DNA of 58,704 bases from CAYVUI01 sp964454745. GTDB taxonomy: Bacteria > Planctomycetota > Phycisphaerae > Sedimentisphaerales > Anaerohalosphaeraceae. How positions within the stretch are numbered: position 1 is the stretch's first letter; each line of letters opens with the position of its first letter. The stretch is taken from assembly GCA_964454745.1 (NCBI GenBank), contig CAYVUI010000008.1, positions 1 to 58,704 on the forward strand, written 5' to 3'. The position numbers and the translations under genes are program-made. The notes beneath the pieces were generated by a model. It saw only the letters and a list, made by a program, of their open reading frames with translations, made no database searches and was not told the DNA's origin. Shown here piece after piece: positions 52,901 to 58,704 of this stretch.

Positions 52901-53490
52901 ATGTTGTCGCGGAGGTAGTCGAAGCCAAATTCGTTGTTGGTGCCGTAGGTGATGTCGCAGGCGTACTGGTGCTTGCGTTCGGCGCCGCGGGTGTCCATGT
53001 CGGCCTGGATCGCGCCGACCGTAAGACCCAGGGCCTCATAGACGGGGCGCATCCACTCGGCGTCGCGCTTGGCGAGGTAGTCGTTTACGGTGATGATGTG
53101 CACCTTTTTGCCGGTCAGGTGGACCAGGTAGGCCGCGAGTGTGGCGACGAGTGTTTTTCCTTCGCCGGTGGCCATCTCGGCGATTTTGCCCTCGAACAGG
53201 ACGTTGCCGCCGATGAGCTGGACGTCGTAGTGGCGCATTTCGACGTTGCGGCGTGCGGCCTCCCGGACGACAGCAAAGGCCTCGGGCAGGATCTGCTCGG
53301 GCTTTTGATTGTCGCTTAGGCGCTGTTTGAACTCGGCGGTTTTTTCGCGGATCTGGTCGTCAGACAGGGCCTTGGCCTGGTCCTCAAATTCACCCGCTTC
53401 GAGCGCACGGGTCATGTAGTTTTTGATCATCCGTTCGTTGCGGGAACCAAACGTTTTGACCAGGAATTTCCCGAAGGAGTTCAATACCAT
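49999..53490 (-). CDS. secA: Preprotein translocase ATPase SecA, with enlarged wing region
   Basis: An 1163-aa motor of Sec export, longer than the usual 850-1000. Walker A is ATGEGKT (107-113), DEVD is at 215-218, TGTAATE and NMAGRGTDIKL follow, and the C-terminal zinc motif is CPCGSGKKYKKCC. Two unusual parts are visible. One is a coiled-coil-like insertion at about 262-318. The other is a stretch at about 730-1010 with five similar units centred on Trp735, 798, 856, 923 and 980 (pattern xWAxxxFxLxL, then IxxxLLEA). The gene lies 7 bp after efp on the same strand, so the two form an operon. Confidence 0.97.
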   Translation of the reverse strand: MVLNSFGKFLVKTFGSRNERMIKNYMTRALEAGEFEDQAKALSDDQIREKTAEFKQRLSDNQKPEQILPEAFAVVREAARRNVEMRHYDVQLIGGNVLFEGKIAEMATGEGKTLVATLAAYLVHLTGKKVHIITVNDYLAKRDAEWMRPVYEALGLTVGAIQADMDTRGAERKHQYACDITYGTNNEFGFDYLRDNMKTDLAHMAQGPLDYTIIDEVDSILIDEARTPLIISGPAFDDVSRYKKADIVARQLIEHQRPYDSTQNEIDRCQRAIANAQGELNDAKRAKDPGRQDKAQKAIDENEEKLARAEQKLETCIQFYEVEIDRKSVHLTHEGIGKAQEIAGIGSFFTGSNMEWPHMLEQSLRAHVTFEREKEYVVLEGKVVIVDEFTGRLMHGRQWSDGLHQAVEAKENVQIKEETQTLATITLQNFFKLYGQLAGMTGTAATESEEFMNIYSLEVVVIPTNRPCVRDDMDDVIYKSIPEKFNAIVEDIHDVSSQGRPVLVGTISIEKSEAISNALKRKYGLEHEVLNAKQHEREASIVEKAGHQYQARNGNTYGNVTIATNMAGRGTDIKLGPGVAEIGGLHIVGTERHESRRIDNQLRGRAGRQGDKGSSVFFLSFDDDLLRNFAPEWTIKALTFIGWEEGQPISHSRISKGIEKAQQKVEERNFEARKSLLEYDEVMDYQRKVFYSRRRTILKGEELKDTIMDMTRSAIHIACETMLNADYPYRCIGEWARSQFGLDLQPNRLKGLEIDEIETMILDQAAKDAENEISITIGEYLQDFENPASWNLDALSKWAMSTYSADVSVSKMRKMDHEEILQMVTETAVEQVRKKDTARVNEFLKEEYPLRTLTSWAVNKFDIELDRDALAEMKKDDIEAKLIEAVEQKYAKREVEYPVEFALNITFGPEGPSMEGFTALSKWAKDKFNLELDPQVLPDTKPQQIHETLLEASRNWHDSGLEQYISSHTAGKTADETIEWANQRYRLTLDPEQYPDEPSANEAALEAARAFTRRELSDLEKYVLLQIYDLTWKDHLYAMDHLKESVFLRAFAEKDPKLEYKQEGYRMFNEMLDQVEDKVTDTIFKVRLDRRQPQQRDVWSKSKTQHDQVSQFEMAQRQRAAATAPQGERKVKQIVVETPKVGRNDPCPCGSGKKYKKCCGKNT

Positions 53491-53497
53491 AAAAGAC

Positions 53498-54058
53498 CTA
53501 TTCCTTTACCCTTGTGACGTACTGGCCGGTTCGTGTATCGACGCGGATTTTCTCGCCGACCTTGATGAACGGGGGGACCTGTACTTCAATGCCGGTTTCG
53601 AGCGTGGCGGGTTTGTACTGGTTGGTCGCGGTTGCGCCCTTGATTTCCGGGGCGGTGTCTTTGACTTCGAGGTCTACGGTGTTGGGCAGGGTGACCACGA
53701 CGGGCTTGTTGTTGTACATGGCAACCTGGAGCTGTTCGTTGGGCTTGAGGTACTTGGGGCCCTCGCCGAAGGCATCGTCGTCGAGCATGATCTGCTCGTA
53801 GTTTTCGAGGTCCATGAGGATATGCTCGCTGCCGGACGAGTAGAGGTATTCGTAGTTGCGCTTGTCGAGGTAGGCCTCTTCGATGTTTTCTTCTGCGCGG
53901 AGCCGGATATCGCGGATGTTGCCGGTTTCGAGGTTTTTGAGCTTGGTCTGGTAGACGGCGCCGCCTTTGCCGAGCTTAACATGCTGATACTCGACGATGG
54001 TGTACAGTTCGTCGTCGACCTTGACGGTCTGGCCTCTGTTCATTTCGGATGCTCTCAT
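53498..54058 (-). CDS. efp: Translation elongation factor P
   Basis: A 186-aa factor that relieves ribosome stalling at polyproline. It starts MRASEMNRGQTVKVDDELY. The modifiable loop reads VKLGKGGAVYQ, where many bacteria have KPGKGQA; the conserved Lys after Gly is kept. OB domains follow, with the ending VDTRTGQYVTRVKE typical of EF-P. The start at 54058 has AGGAG 8 bases upstream; an open frame extends much further but has no EF-P homology. secA follows after 7 bp. A modification enzyme is not in the window. Confidence 0.96.
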   Translation of the reverse strand: MRASEMNRGQTVKVDDELYTIVEYQHVKLGKGGAVYQTKLKNLETGNIRDIRLRAEENIEEAYLDKRNYEYLYSSGSEHILMDLENYEQIMLDDDAFGEGPKYLKPNEQLQVAMYNNKPVVVTLPNTVDLEVKDTAPEIKGATATNQYKPATLETGIEVQVPPFIKVGEKIRVDTRTGQYVTRVKE

Positions 54059-54209
54059 GGGTTTACTCCTGTTTTGTCTCTTGTCGGCATTTGTGCCGTT
54101 TTGGGTCCATAATTTATACAATCTATCAAGAACCGTCAGTATGCCACAGCAGGACACAAATGTCAAGGGTGACCTCGGCGGTAGTTTTGGCCTGATTTTG
54201 GGAAAAGAT

Positions 54210-54238
54210 TTGACAAGCTGGGGTACAGCGGGTATATT
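54210..54238 (+). promoter_or_regulatory. Sigma-70-type promoter of zinc-ribbon gene
   Basis: TTGACA (54210-54215) and TATATT (54233-54238) are separated by 17 bp. The start of transcription would be about 54245, 48 bp before the ATG. Confidence 0.75.
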
Positions 54239-54292
54239 GTGGTCATTGGAACTCTTTAATGAAAGCCCGGGGAGCGTTTTGGAGGCTTTACG

Positions 54293-55636
54293 ATGATTAA
54301 ATTTCAGTGTCCGCATTGTGACAAGCACCTCGGTGCCGGTTCGGATTATGCCGGCAAGACGGTGAAATGCAAGCGGTGTCAGCAGCCGATTACGGTACCG
54401 CTGCACGCCAACGAGGCCAGGCCCAAAGCTGCCGGTTCGGAAGTCATCAAGTTCCGCTGCGGGCAATGCGACCAGAAAATCGCGATACCGGCCAAATATG
54501 CCGGCCGGCGGGTCAAGTGCCCCGGCTGTAAGGCGGCTGTGACGGCGCCTGCGGCAGGCGGCGGGCAGATGGCCGAATCGTTCTCGGGCAGCGCGACGGC
54601 GAATGTGGGCGGGTCTTTTTCGCAATTATCCGAACTCGAGCAGCAGCCGGACGCTTTTGCCAGCGAGCTGGCCGCATTTACCCAAGACGCTTTAAAGCCG
54701 CTGGGCGGCGATCGGCTGGATGTGGGGGACCTAGAGGACCAGGCGAAGGAGCAGTTGCGCAAAAAGGCCCAAAAAGAGGCGCGGAAAAAGGCGCGGGCGA
54801 TCCATCCGGAGGTGAAAAAGACGATTTTTGACGCGATGACACAGGGTCCGGGCAAGCTGGGCATTGCCTTGGCGCTGGGATTGGCGATGGGTGCGGGTGC
54901 GGTGGCGGCCTGGTTTGCGGTTGCCTGGGCGATGGGGCCGTCGTTTTTGTGGCTGACCAATCCGCTGGTAATGCTTTTTGTCCCTTTGGGGGCGGTGGGG
55001 GTGGTGCTGCCGCTCAAGAACCGCAATCCTTTTTTGGGATTGATTTGTCTCGGGCTTGGGGTCGTGATTGTGTTTTCGGGCAAGGTGCTGATCGGTAAGT
55101 ATATTATGATGCCGAGGGTCCGGGAGATGGTGCAGGAGCAAATTGACCATAATTACCGCACGATGCGGTCGAAGGACCTGGTGTGGCAGGCCAGCGACCG
55201 GGATGAGATGTTTGCCCCGATTGCGCTGGAGATGGTGGAGCTTGGCTATTATGACAAGGCCACAGCGTGGAAGATGATCTCGCTGCATACGGACCTGATG
55301 ATCGCCGAGCAGGCGGCCGCGGCGATTGAAGAGGGAGAGATGGAGGGCGAGGTTCCCGAGGTGGAGATTCCGCCAATGTACCAGAAGGACTATGATTTGA
55401 CGATCGAGATGCTCGACGAGGCGATGACGGAATGGCTGCCGGAAGAGCGGGCCAAGGTGATGCGCATCCACCAGAAGGAGATCGCGATGAAGTACAGCGA
55501 TGATATGCTGGGCGATAACCCGGCGGGCGATACGGTGAGTGTTGTTTCAGCGCTTTCGTGTTTTGATATTCTGTTTATCCCGCTTTCGCTGATTTGCGCG
55601 TTTAAGATCGGGGCGTCGCATATCGCCGGCGGTTAG
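54293..55636 (+). CDS. Twin zinc-ribbon membrane protein
   Basis: A 447-aa protein of unknown role. Two zinc ribbons open it: CPHCDKHL...CKRCQQ (6-30) and CGQCDQKI...CPGCKA (56-80). Both keep the sentence-like pattern YAGKTVKC/YAGRRVKC common in planctomycetes. An Ala/Lys-rich linker leads to three hydrophobic helices near 185-270 (ALALGLAMGAGAVAAWFAVAWAMG, VMLFVPLGAVGVVLPL, LICLGLGVVIVFSGKVL), then an acidic soluble part (LEMVELGYYDKATAWKM) and a last helix (FDILFIPLSLICAFKIG). It probably sits in the inner membrane with ribbons in the cytosol. Its stop overlaps that of the Cys-rich gene on the other strand. Confidence 0.8.
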   Translation: MIKFQCPHCDKHLGAGSDYAGKTVKCKRCQQPITVPLHANEARPKAAGSEVIKFRCGQCDQKIAIPAKYAGRRVKCPGCKAAVTAPAAGGGQMAESFSGSATANVGGSFSQLSELEQQPDAFASELAAFTQDALKPLGGDRLDVGDLEDQAKEQLRKKAQKEARKKARAIHPEVKKTIFDAMTQGPGKLGIALALGLAMGAGAVAAWFAVAWAMGPSFLWLTNPLVMLFVPLGAVGVVLPLKNRNPFLGLICLGLGVVIVFSGKVLIGKYIMMPRVREMVQEQIDHNYRTMRSKDLVWQASDRDEMFAPIALEMVELGYYDKATAWKMISLHTDLMIAEQAAAAIEEGEMEGEVPEVEIPPMYQKDYDLTIEMLDEAMTEWLPEERAKVMRIHQKEIAMKYSDDMLGDNPAGDTVSVVSALSCFDILFIPLSLICAFKIGASHIAGG

Positions 55637-55824
55637 AGGTTCCAGGCTTTGGCGAAGTTCTTAAAGCTGCGGTCGTAGGTTTTCTCGAATTCCGGCGGGA
55701 AACAGCAGCCGGGCAGTTGCTGGCTGGCCAGGTGGTACTGCAGGCAGTCACAGCAGACGCCTTTTTTGCCGCAGCTATAGGTGCATGAGCAGAAGTCGAG
55801 GTTCTTTTCTTTTTTGCATTCCAT
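55633..55824 (-). CDS. Small Cys-rich protein (DUF6485-like)
   Basis: A 63-aa protein with ten cysteines: CSCTYSCGKKGVCCDCLQYH, then PGCCFPPEFEKTYDRSFKNF. I recall this pattern from the small DUF6485 family, probably metal-binding, function unknown. AGGAG lies 6 bases before the ATG at 55824. The stop codons of this gene and the zinc-ribbon gene overlap in TTAG at 55633-55636, so the two genes converge with no terminator. Confidence 0.75.
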   Translation of the reverse strand: MECKKEKNLDFCSCTYSCGKKGVCCDCLQYHLASQQLPGCCFPPEFEKTYDRSFKNFAKAWNL

Positions 55825-56168
55825 GATATACTCCTGTTTTTGATAGGATATAGTGAGTTTCGGTTCTTATTGTCGGGGTCAGTATACCGGAATGGAATGG
55901 AGGTTTCAAGGATTTTCGCTGTAGCTATTGAAGGGCTCGACAGCGATGTGTACCTGCGGATGGTGGGTGAGGGCGCAAAATGGATTCGGTCCGGGCCGTA
56001 GGGCGTTTGGAGGTTCACGGATTGAAAAAGGGGCCGCGGTTCATAGTGACTGTCCCCGTTGTAGGGTATGAAAAGGTTTACCGTTCCTTCTTAGAAAAAC
56101 CCTTGTAATCCGCCCCCCGCTGTGATATAAGGCTGGCTTGTCAAAAACCCGAAATTAAGGAAAAAACC
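55825..56168. other. Intergenic region upstream of glyA
   Basis: 344 bp between divergent starts. It holds the glyA promoter (56104-56132) and no other recognised element. I looked for tandem glycine-riboswitch aptamers ahead of glyA and saw no convincing pattern. Confidence 0.5.
56104..56132 (+). promoter_or_regulatory. Sigma-70-type promoter of glyA
   Basis: TTGTAA (56104-56109) and TATAAG (56127-56132) are separated by 17 bp, 36 bp before the glyA start codon. Confidence 0.6.
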
Positions 56169-57447
56169 ATGTTTTCAGCACTGGAAATTTACGATCCGCA
56201 GATATTTGAACTGATCACGCAGGAATCCGCCCGCCAGTCGGGCTCGCTTCGCATGATCCCGTCCGAAAANNNNNNNNNNCCGGGCCGTCATGCAGGCCAC
56301 CGGCTCGTGCCTGACCAACAAATACGCCGAGGGCTACCCCTCCAAACGCTATTACGAAGGCCAGCAGGTCACCGACCTGATCGAATCGCTCGCCGTCGAA
56401 CGGGCCAAAAAGGTCTTCAAGGCCGACCACGCCAACGTTCAGTCCCATTCCGGCTCCATGGCCAACCTGGCCGCCTACAGCGCCCTCGCCGCCCCCGGCG
56501 AGACCATCATGGGCCTCTCGCTGACCAACGGCGGACACCTGACCCACGGCTGGAAGGTATCCTTTACCGGCAAGGTCTGGAATTCCGTCCAGTACGAAGT
56601 GGACCCCAAAACCGGCCGGATCGACTACGACAAACTCGCTGACCTGGCCAAAAAGCACAAACCAAAGGTCATCATCTCGGGCGCCAGTGCCTACCCGCGA
56701 ACCATCGACTTCAAGGCCTTCGGCGAGATCGCCAAATCCGTCGGGGCCTATCATGTATCGGATATCGCCCATATTTCCGGCCTGGTCGTCGCCGGCATTC
56801 ATCCCAGCCCGGTGCCCCACGCCGATGTGGTCTCGACCACGACGCACAAAACGCTTCGCGGCCCGCGCGGCGGAATGCTGCTGTGCAAGGGTGAACTGGC
56901 CAAAAAGATCGATTCCGGCGTATTTCCCAACCTCCAGGGCGGCCCGCACATGCACACGCTGACCGCACTGGCCGTTGCACTGGCCGAGGCCTCGACTCCG
57001 GAATTCGTCGATTACGCCAAGCAAGTCGTCAAAAATGCCGCCCACCTGGCGGATAAGCTCATGGAATACGGCTTTGACCTCGTCTCCGGCGGAACGGATA
57101 ACCACCTGCTGCTGATCGATTTACGCAGCAAGGGCGTCGGCGGCAAGAAGCTGGCCAAGGCCCTGGACCGTGCCCGTATCGTCACCAATTACAACACCAT
57201 CCCCGGCGACCCGGCCCCGCCCAAGAACCCCAACGGCGTTCGCCTGGGCACGCCCGCGGTGACCACGCGCGGCATGAAAGAATCGGAGATGGACCTGATC
57301 GCGGGATATATCAATACGATTGTGGAAAATATTGATGATGAATCCGTCGTCGAGCAGACCGGCAAGGAAGTGCTGATGCTCTGTTCAAGCTTCCCGGTGC
57401 CCGACCACTTCATCATCCCCCCGAACAATGGTTCCCATCGGGGCTAA
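56169..57447 (+). CDS. glyA: Serine hydroxymethyltransferase, interrupted by assembly gap
   Basis: A PLP enzyme interconverting serine and glycine with one-carbon transfer to tetrahydrofolate. The first 33 codons run to RMIPSE. After the gap the correct frame resumes at 56281 with RAVMQATGSCLTNKYAEGYPSKRYYEG, and the PLP-lysine motif TTHKTLRGPRGG follows. The two parts are in different frames only because of the 10 N; homologues read SENFVSxAVM here, which needs 9 bases. The gene should therefore be intact, about 425 aa. A promoter lies 36 bp upstream. A Gfo/Idh/MocA gene follows 44 bp later in the same direction. Confidence 0.93.
56270..56279. other. Assembly gap (10 N)
   Basis: Ten unresolved bases inside the fifth-percentile region of glyA. 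The length looks like a placeholder because it breaks the reading frame by one. Confidence 0.95.
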
Positions 57448-57491
57448 ATGGCACATAAGGCCTGTTAACGGATTGGCAGCAAGGGGCTTAC

Positions 57492-58544
57492 ATGGCAAAC
57501 AAGACACTGCGAACCGCGGTTTTGGGCGTCGATCCCTCCAGCGATGCGCTGCTTGGGGCATTGCAGACAAGCGACCTGTACGAGATCGTGGCCTTTGCGC
57601 ATCCTGACAGCGAAACCGCCAAAAAGACCGCCGCAAAGCTCGAATGCGAGCCCTACGACGACTTCCGCCAGGGAATCATCCAGGGCGAGCCGGAAGTTGT
57701 ATTTGTTGCCGGGCCGCTGCACCAGGGGGCGGAACACATCCTGACGGCCATGAAAAACGGGGCCCATGTGATTAAATCCCTGCCTCCGGGCCTGGATTTT
57801 GAGCAGACAGCCCAGTTCATCAAGGCAGCGAAAAAGAACAATGTACACTTCTTAACCCTAAACCCGGCAAGGTTTTACGAATCGTACCAGGCCATGCTCG
57901 ATGTCATCAAAGAGGGCCCGGCCGATTCATTTATCATGGTTTCGCTGGAGTTTTTCGCATGCCAGAAGCTCGATTCACTGGCGGACCGGTGGCTGACGGA
58001 TCCGCAGCTTGCCGGCGGCGGAGTGCTGCTTAGAAGCACGTGGGCGATGGTGGATCAGCTTGTACGCGGGTTTGATTTGCCCCAGCAGGTGTATGCGCTG
58101 CATACGAACCAGGCGCCGGACCGGCAGCAGAGGCTGAGCATTACGGAGGATTCGTCGCTGGTGACGATGAAGTTCTCGGACACCTTGATCGCAACTCTTA
58201 TCGCGACAAGGAGTTACGGTCCGGATGGATCGATCATCAAGGTGTATCAGAAGGACCGCAGTATTCATGTTACGCCGACGGAATTTTCGATTTACAGCCC
58301 CGAAGCGGAGCTTTTGGAGCAAAAAACCTACGATAATGCACTGGAAACGTCGTTTGTTAAGATGCTGGAGGCCTACGCGATGTACCTGCAGGATCCGGAA
58401 AGTTCGCCGCTTGGATTCGATGAAACCTGCGATTTACGCACGTCAGCCCTGATTGAGGCGGCTTACCTGTCCGGCAAGACGGCAATGCCGGAGGAGCCGG
58501 CGCGGATGTTTACACTTGGTAATATAGACCTGAAGAGTCTTTAA
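57492..58544 (+). CDS. Gfo/Idh/MocA-family oxidoreductase
   Basis: A 350-aa NAD(P)-dependent dehydrogenase-like protein. The Rossmann N-terminus reads LRTAVLGVDPSSDALLGALQ, a loosened form of the GxGxxG motif. VVFVAGPLHQGAEHILTAMKNGAHVIKSLP replaces the usual P-x-x-x-H and E-K-P block, with Ser-Leu-Pro where EKP is normal. LTLNPARFYESYQAMLDVIKEG and the C-terminal alpha/beta domain fit the family. Loss of the EKP lysine context makes catalysis uncertain. AAGGGG lies about 7 bases before the ATG. It is co-directional with glyA, 44 bp after it. Confidence 0.85.
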   Translation: MANKTLRTAVLGVDPSSDALLGALQTSDLYEIVAFAHPDSETAKKTAAKLECEPYDDFRQGIIQGEPEVVFVAGPLHQGAEHILTAMKNGAHVIKSLPPGLDFEQTAQFIKAAKKNNVHFLTLNPARFYESYQAMLDVIKEGPADSFIMVSLEFFACQKLDSLADRWLTDPQLAGGGVLLRSTWAMVDQLVRGFDLPQQVYALHTNQAPDRQQRLSITEDSSLVTMKFSDTLIATLIATRSYGPDGSIIKVYQKDRSIHVTPTEFSIYSPEAELLEQKTYDNALETSFVKMLEAYAMYLQDPESSPLGFDETCDLRTSALIEAAYLSGKTAMPEEPARMFTLGNIDLKSL

Positions 58545-58579
58545 TAAATGTTAACATGGGGGATATTTAACGATTAAAT

Positions 58580-58616
58580 AGTACATTTGTTCGAATATTA
58601 TCGTACAAGTGTACGA
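58580..58616. promoter_or_regulatory. Tandem operator-like palindromes, right-end copy
   Basis: AGTACATTTGTTCGAA (58580-58595) and TCGTACAAGTGTACGA (58601-58616). The reverse complement of this block matches 8476-8514 at most positions, with the same two-dyad spacing (21 versus 22 bp). A gene it might control would lie beyond the window. Confidence 0.55.
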
Positions 58617-58654
58617 TTCATTACCACGCAGATCTTGAATGTGTGTTATGTAGG

Positions 58655-58704
58655 GCTTGCTGAATAAGCCCATATTTCTATTTTACTGAGTTTCTCAGGC
58701 GGCC
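58655..58704. repeat. 50-bp terminal inverted repeat, right copy
   Basis: The exact reverse complement of bases 1-50. Read inward on the minus strand the frame PPEKLSKIEIWAYSAS is followed by P-T-stop just outside the repeat, whereas the left copy stays open. That would fit the 3' end of a transposase gene reaching the IS tip, but the transposase itself is not present. Confidence 0.85.

Noticed and set aside
51502..53319. 605-codon open frame antisense to secA
   Set aside because: Low-complexity Val/Asp/Gly/Phe-rich translation that mirrors the GC-biased codons of secA; no ribosome site or family features.
56019..56168. Glycine riboswitch ahead of glyA
   Set aside because: No tandem aptamer core was recognised, and the promoter lies only 36 bp before the start codon, leaving no room.
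56169..57447. glyA as a frameshifted pseudogene
   Set aside because: The frame change coincides with the N run, and a 9-base gap restores the family sequence exactly.

Overview
The window looks like chromosome from a marine- or mat-type planctomycete of the class Phycisphaerae. The signs are three formylglycine-type sulfatases with Tat leaders, a zinc-ribbon membrane protein, a GxGYxYP protein, a lone prepilin-like protein, and C-terminal dockerin-like motifs of the form DxNxDxxVDxxDxxxLxxxWL on five secreted proteins. The class is inferred from protein style only; there is no rRNA or marker phylogeny here. The two ends carry the same 50 bp in inverted orientation, which suggests the contig stops at two copies of one insertion sequence. 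A run of 10 N marks an assembly gap inside glyA.

Layout. 0-0.4 kb: a truncated AT-rich ORF. 0.4-4.7 kb: mosaic intergenic repeats around a GxGYxYP lipoprotein, then a sulfatase. 4.8-8.4 kb: a large MscK-type mechanosensitive channel. 8.7-14.1 kb: leucine biosynthesis leuA-leuC-leuD-leuB, preceded by a strong promoter and a leucine-rich short ORF that could be a leaderless leader peptide. The operon is interrupted between leuC and leuD by a GxxExxY-family gene bounded by inverted ATCTGTG-type repeats. 14.3-17.7 kb: an MFS transporter, then a NahK-like sugar kinase and a sugar nucleotidyltransferase on the other strand. 17.9-20 kb: a secreted caspase-like (DUF6345-like) protein.

20-43 kb is the most distinctive part. 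It looks like a polysaccharide-utilisation locus for a sulfated, probably fucose-containing glycan. It holds a GH29 alpha-L-fucosidase, a XylR/AraC-type regulator, two sulfatases, a sodium:solute symporter, a prepilin-like protein, a beta-rich dockerin-like protein, a GH141-like beta-helix protein with LamG, a DUF362 protein, and two large paralogous secreted proteins (855 and 1139 aa) of a family I do not recognise. Four promoter regions carry a pair of TCGCAATAT-type half-sites exactly 21 bp apart, placed 35-38 bp from a -10-like hexamer. That is the layout expected for an AraC-type activator, most likely the XylR-like protein at 22.3-23.4 kb.

43-50 kb holds two UroD/MtaA-type methyltransferase-like proteins, a LacI regulator, a second sodium:solute symporter and a secreted GHL15-like putative glycosidase. 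50-58.5 kb is housekeeping: efp-secA (with SecA enlarged by repeated modules), a zinc-ribbon membrane protein, a tiny Cys-rich protein, gap-broken glyA, and a Gfo/Idh/MocA oxidoreductase. No rRNA, tRNA or CRISPR array was recognised.
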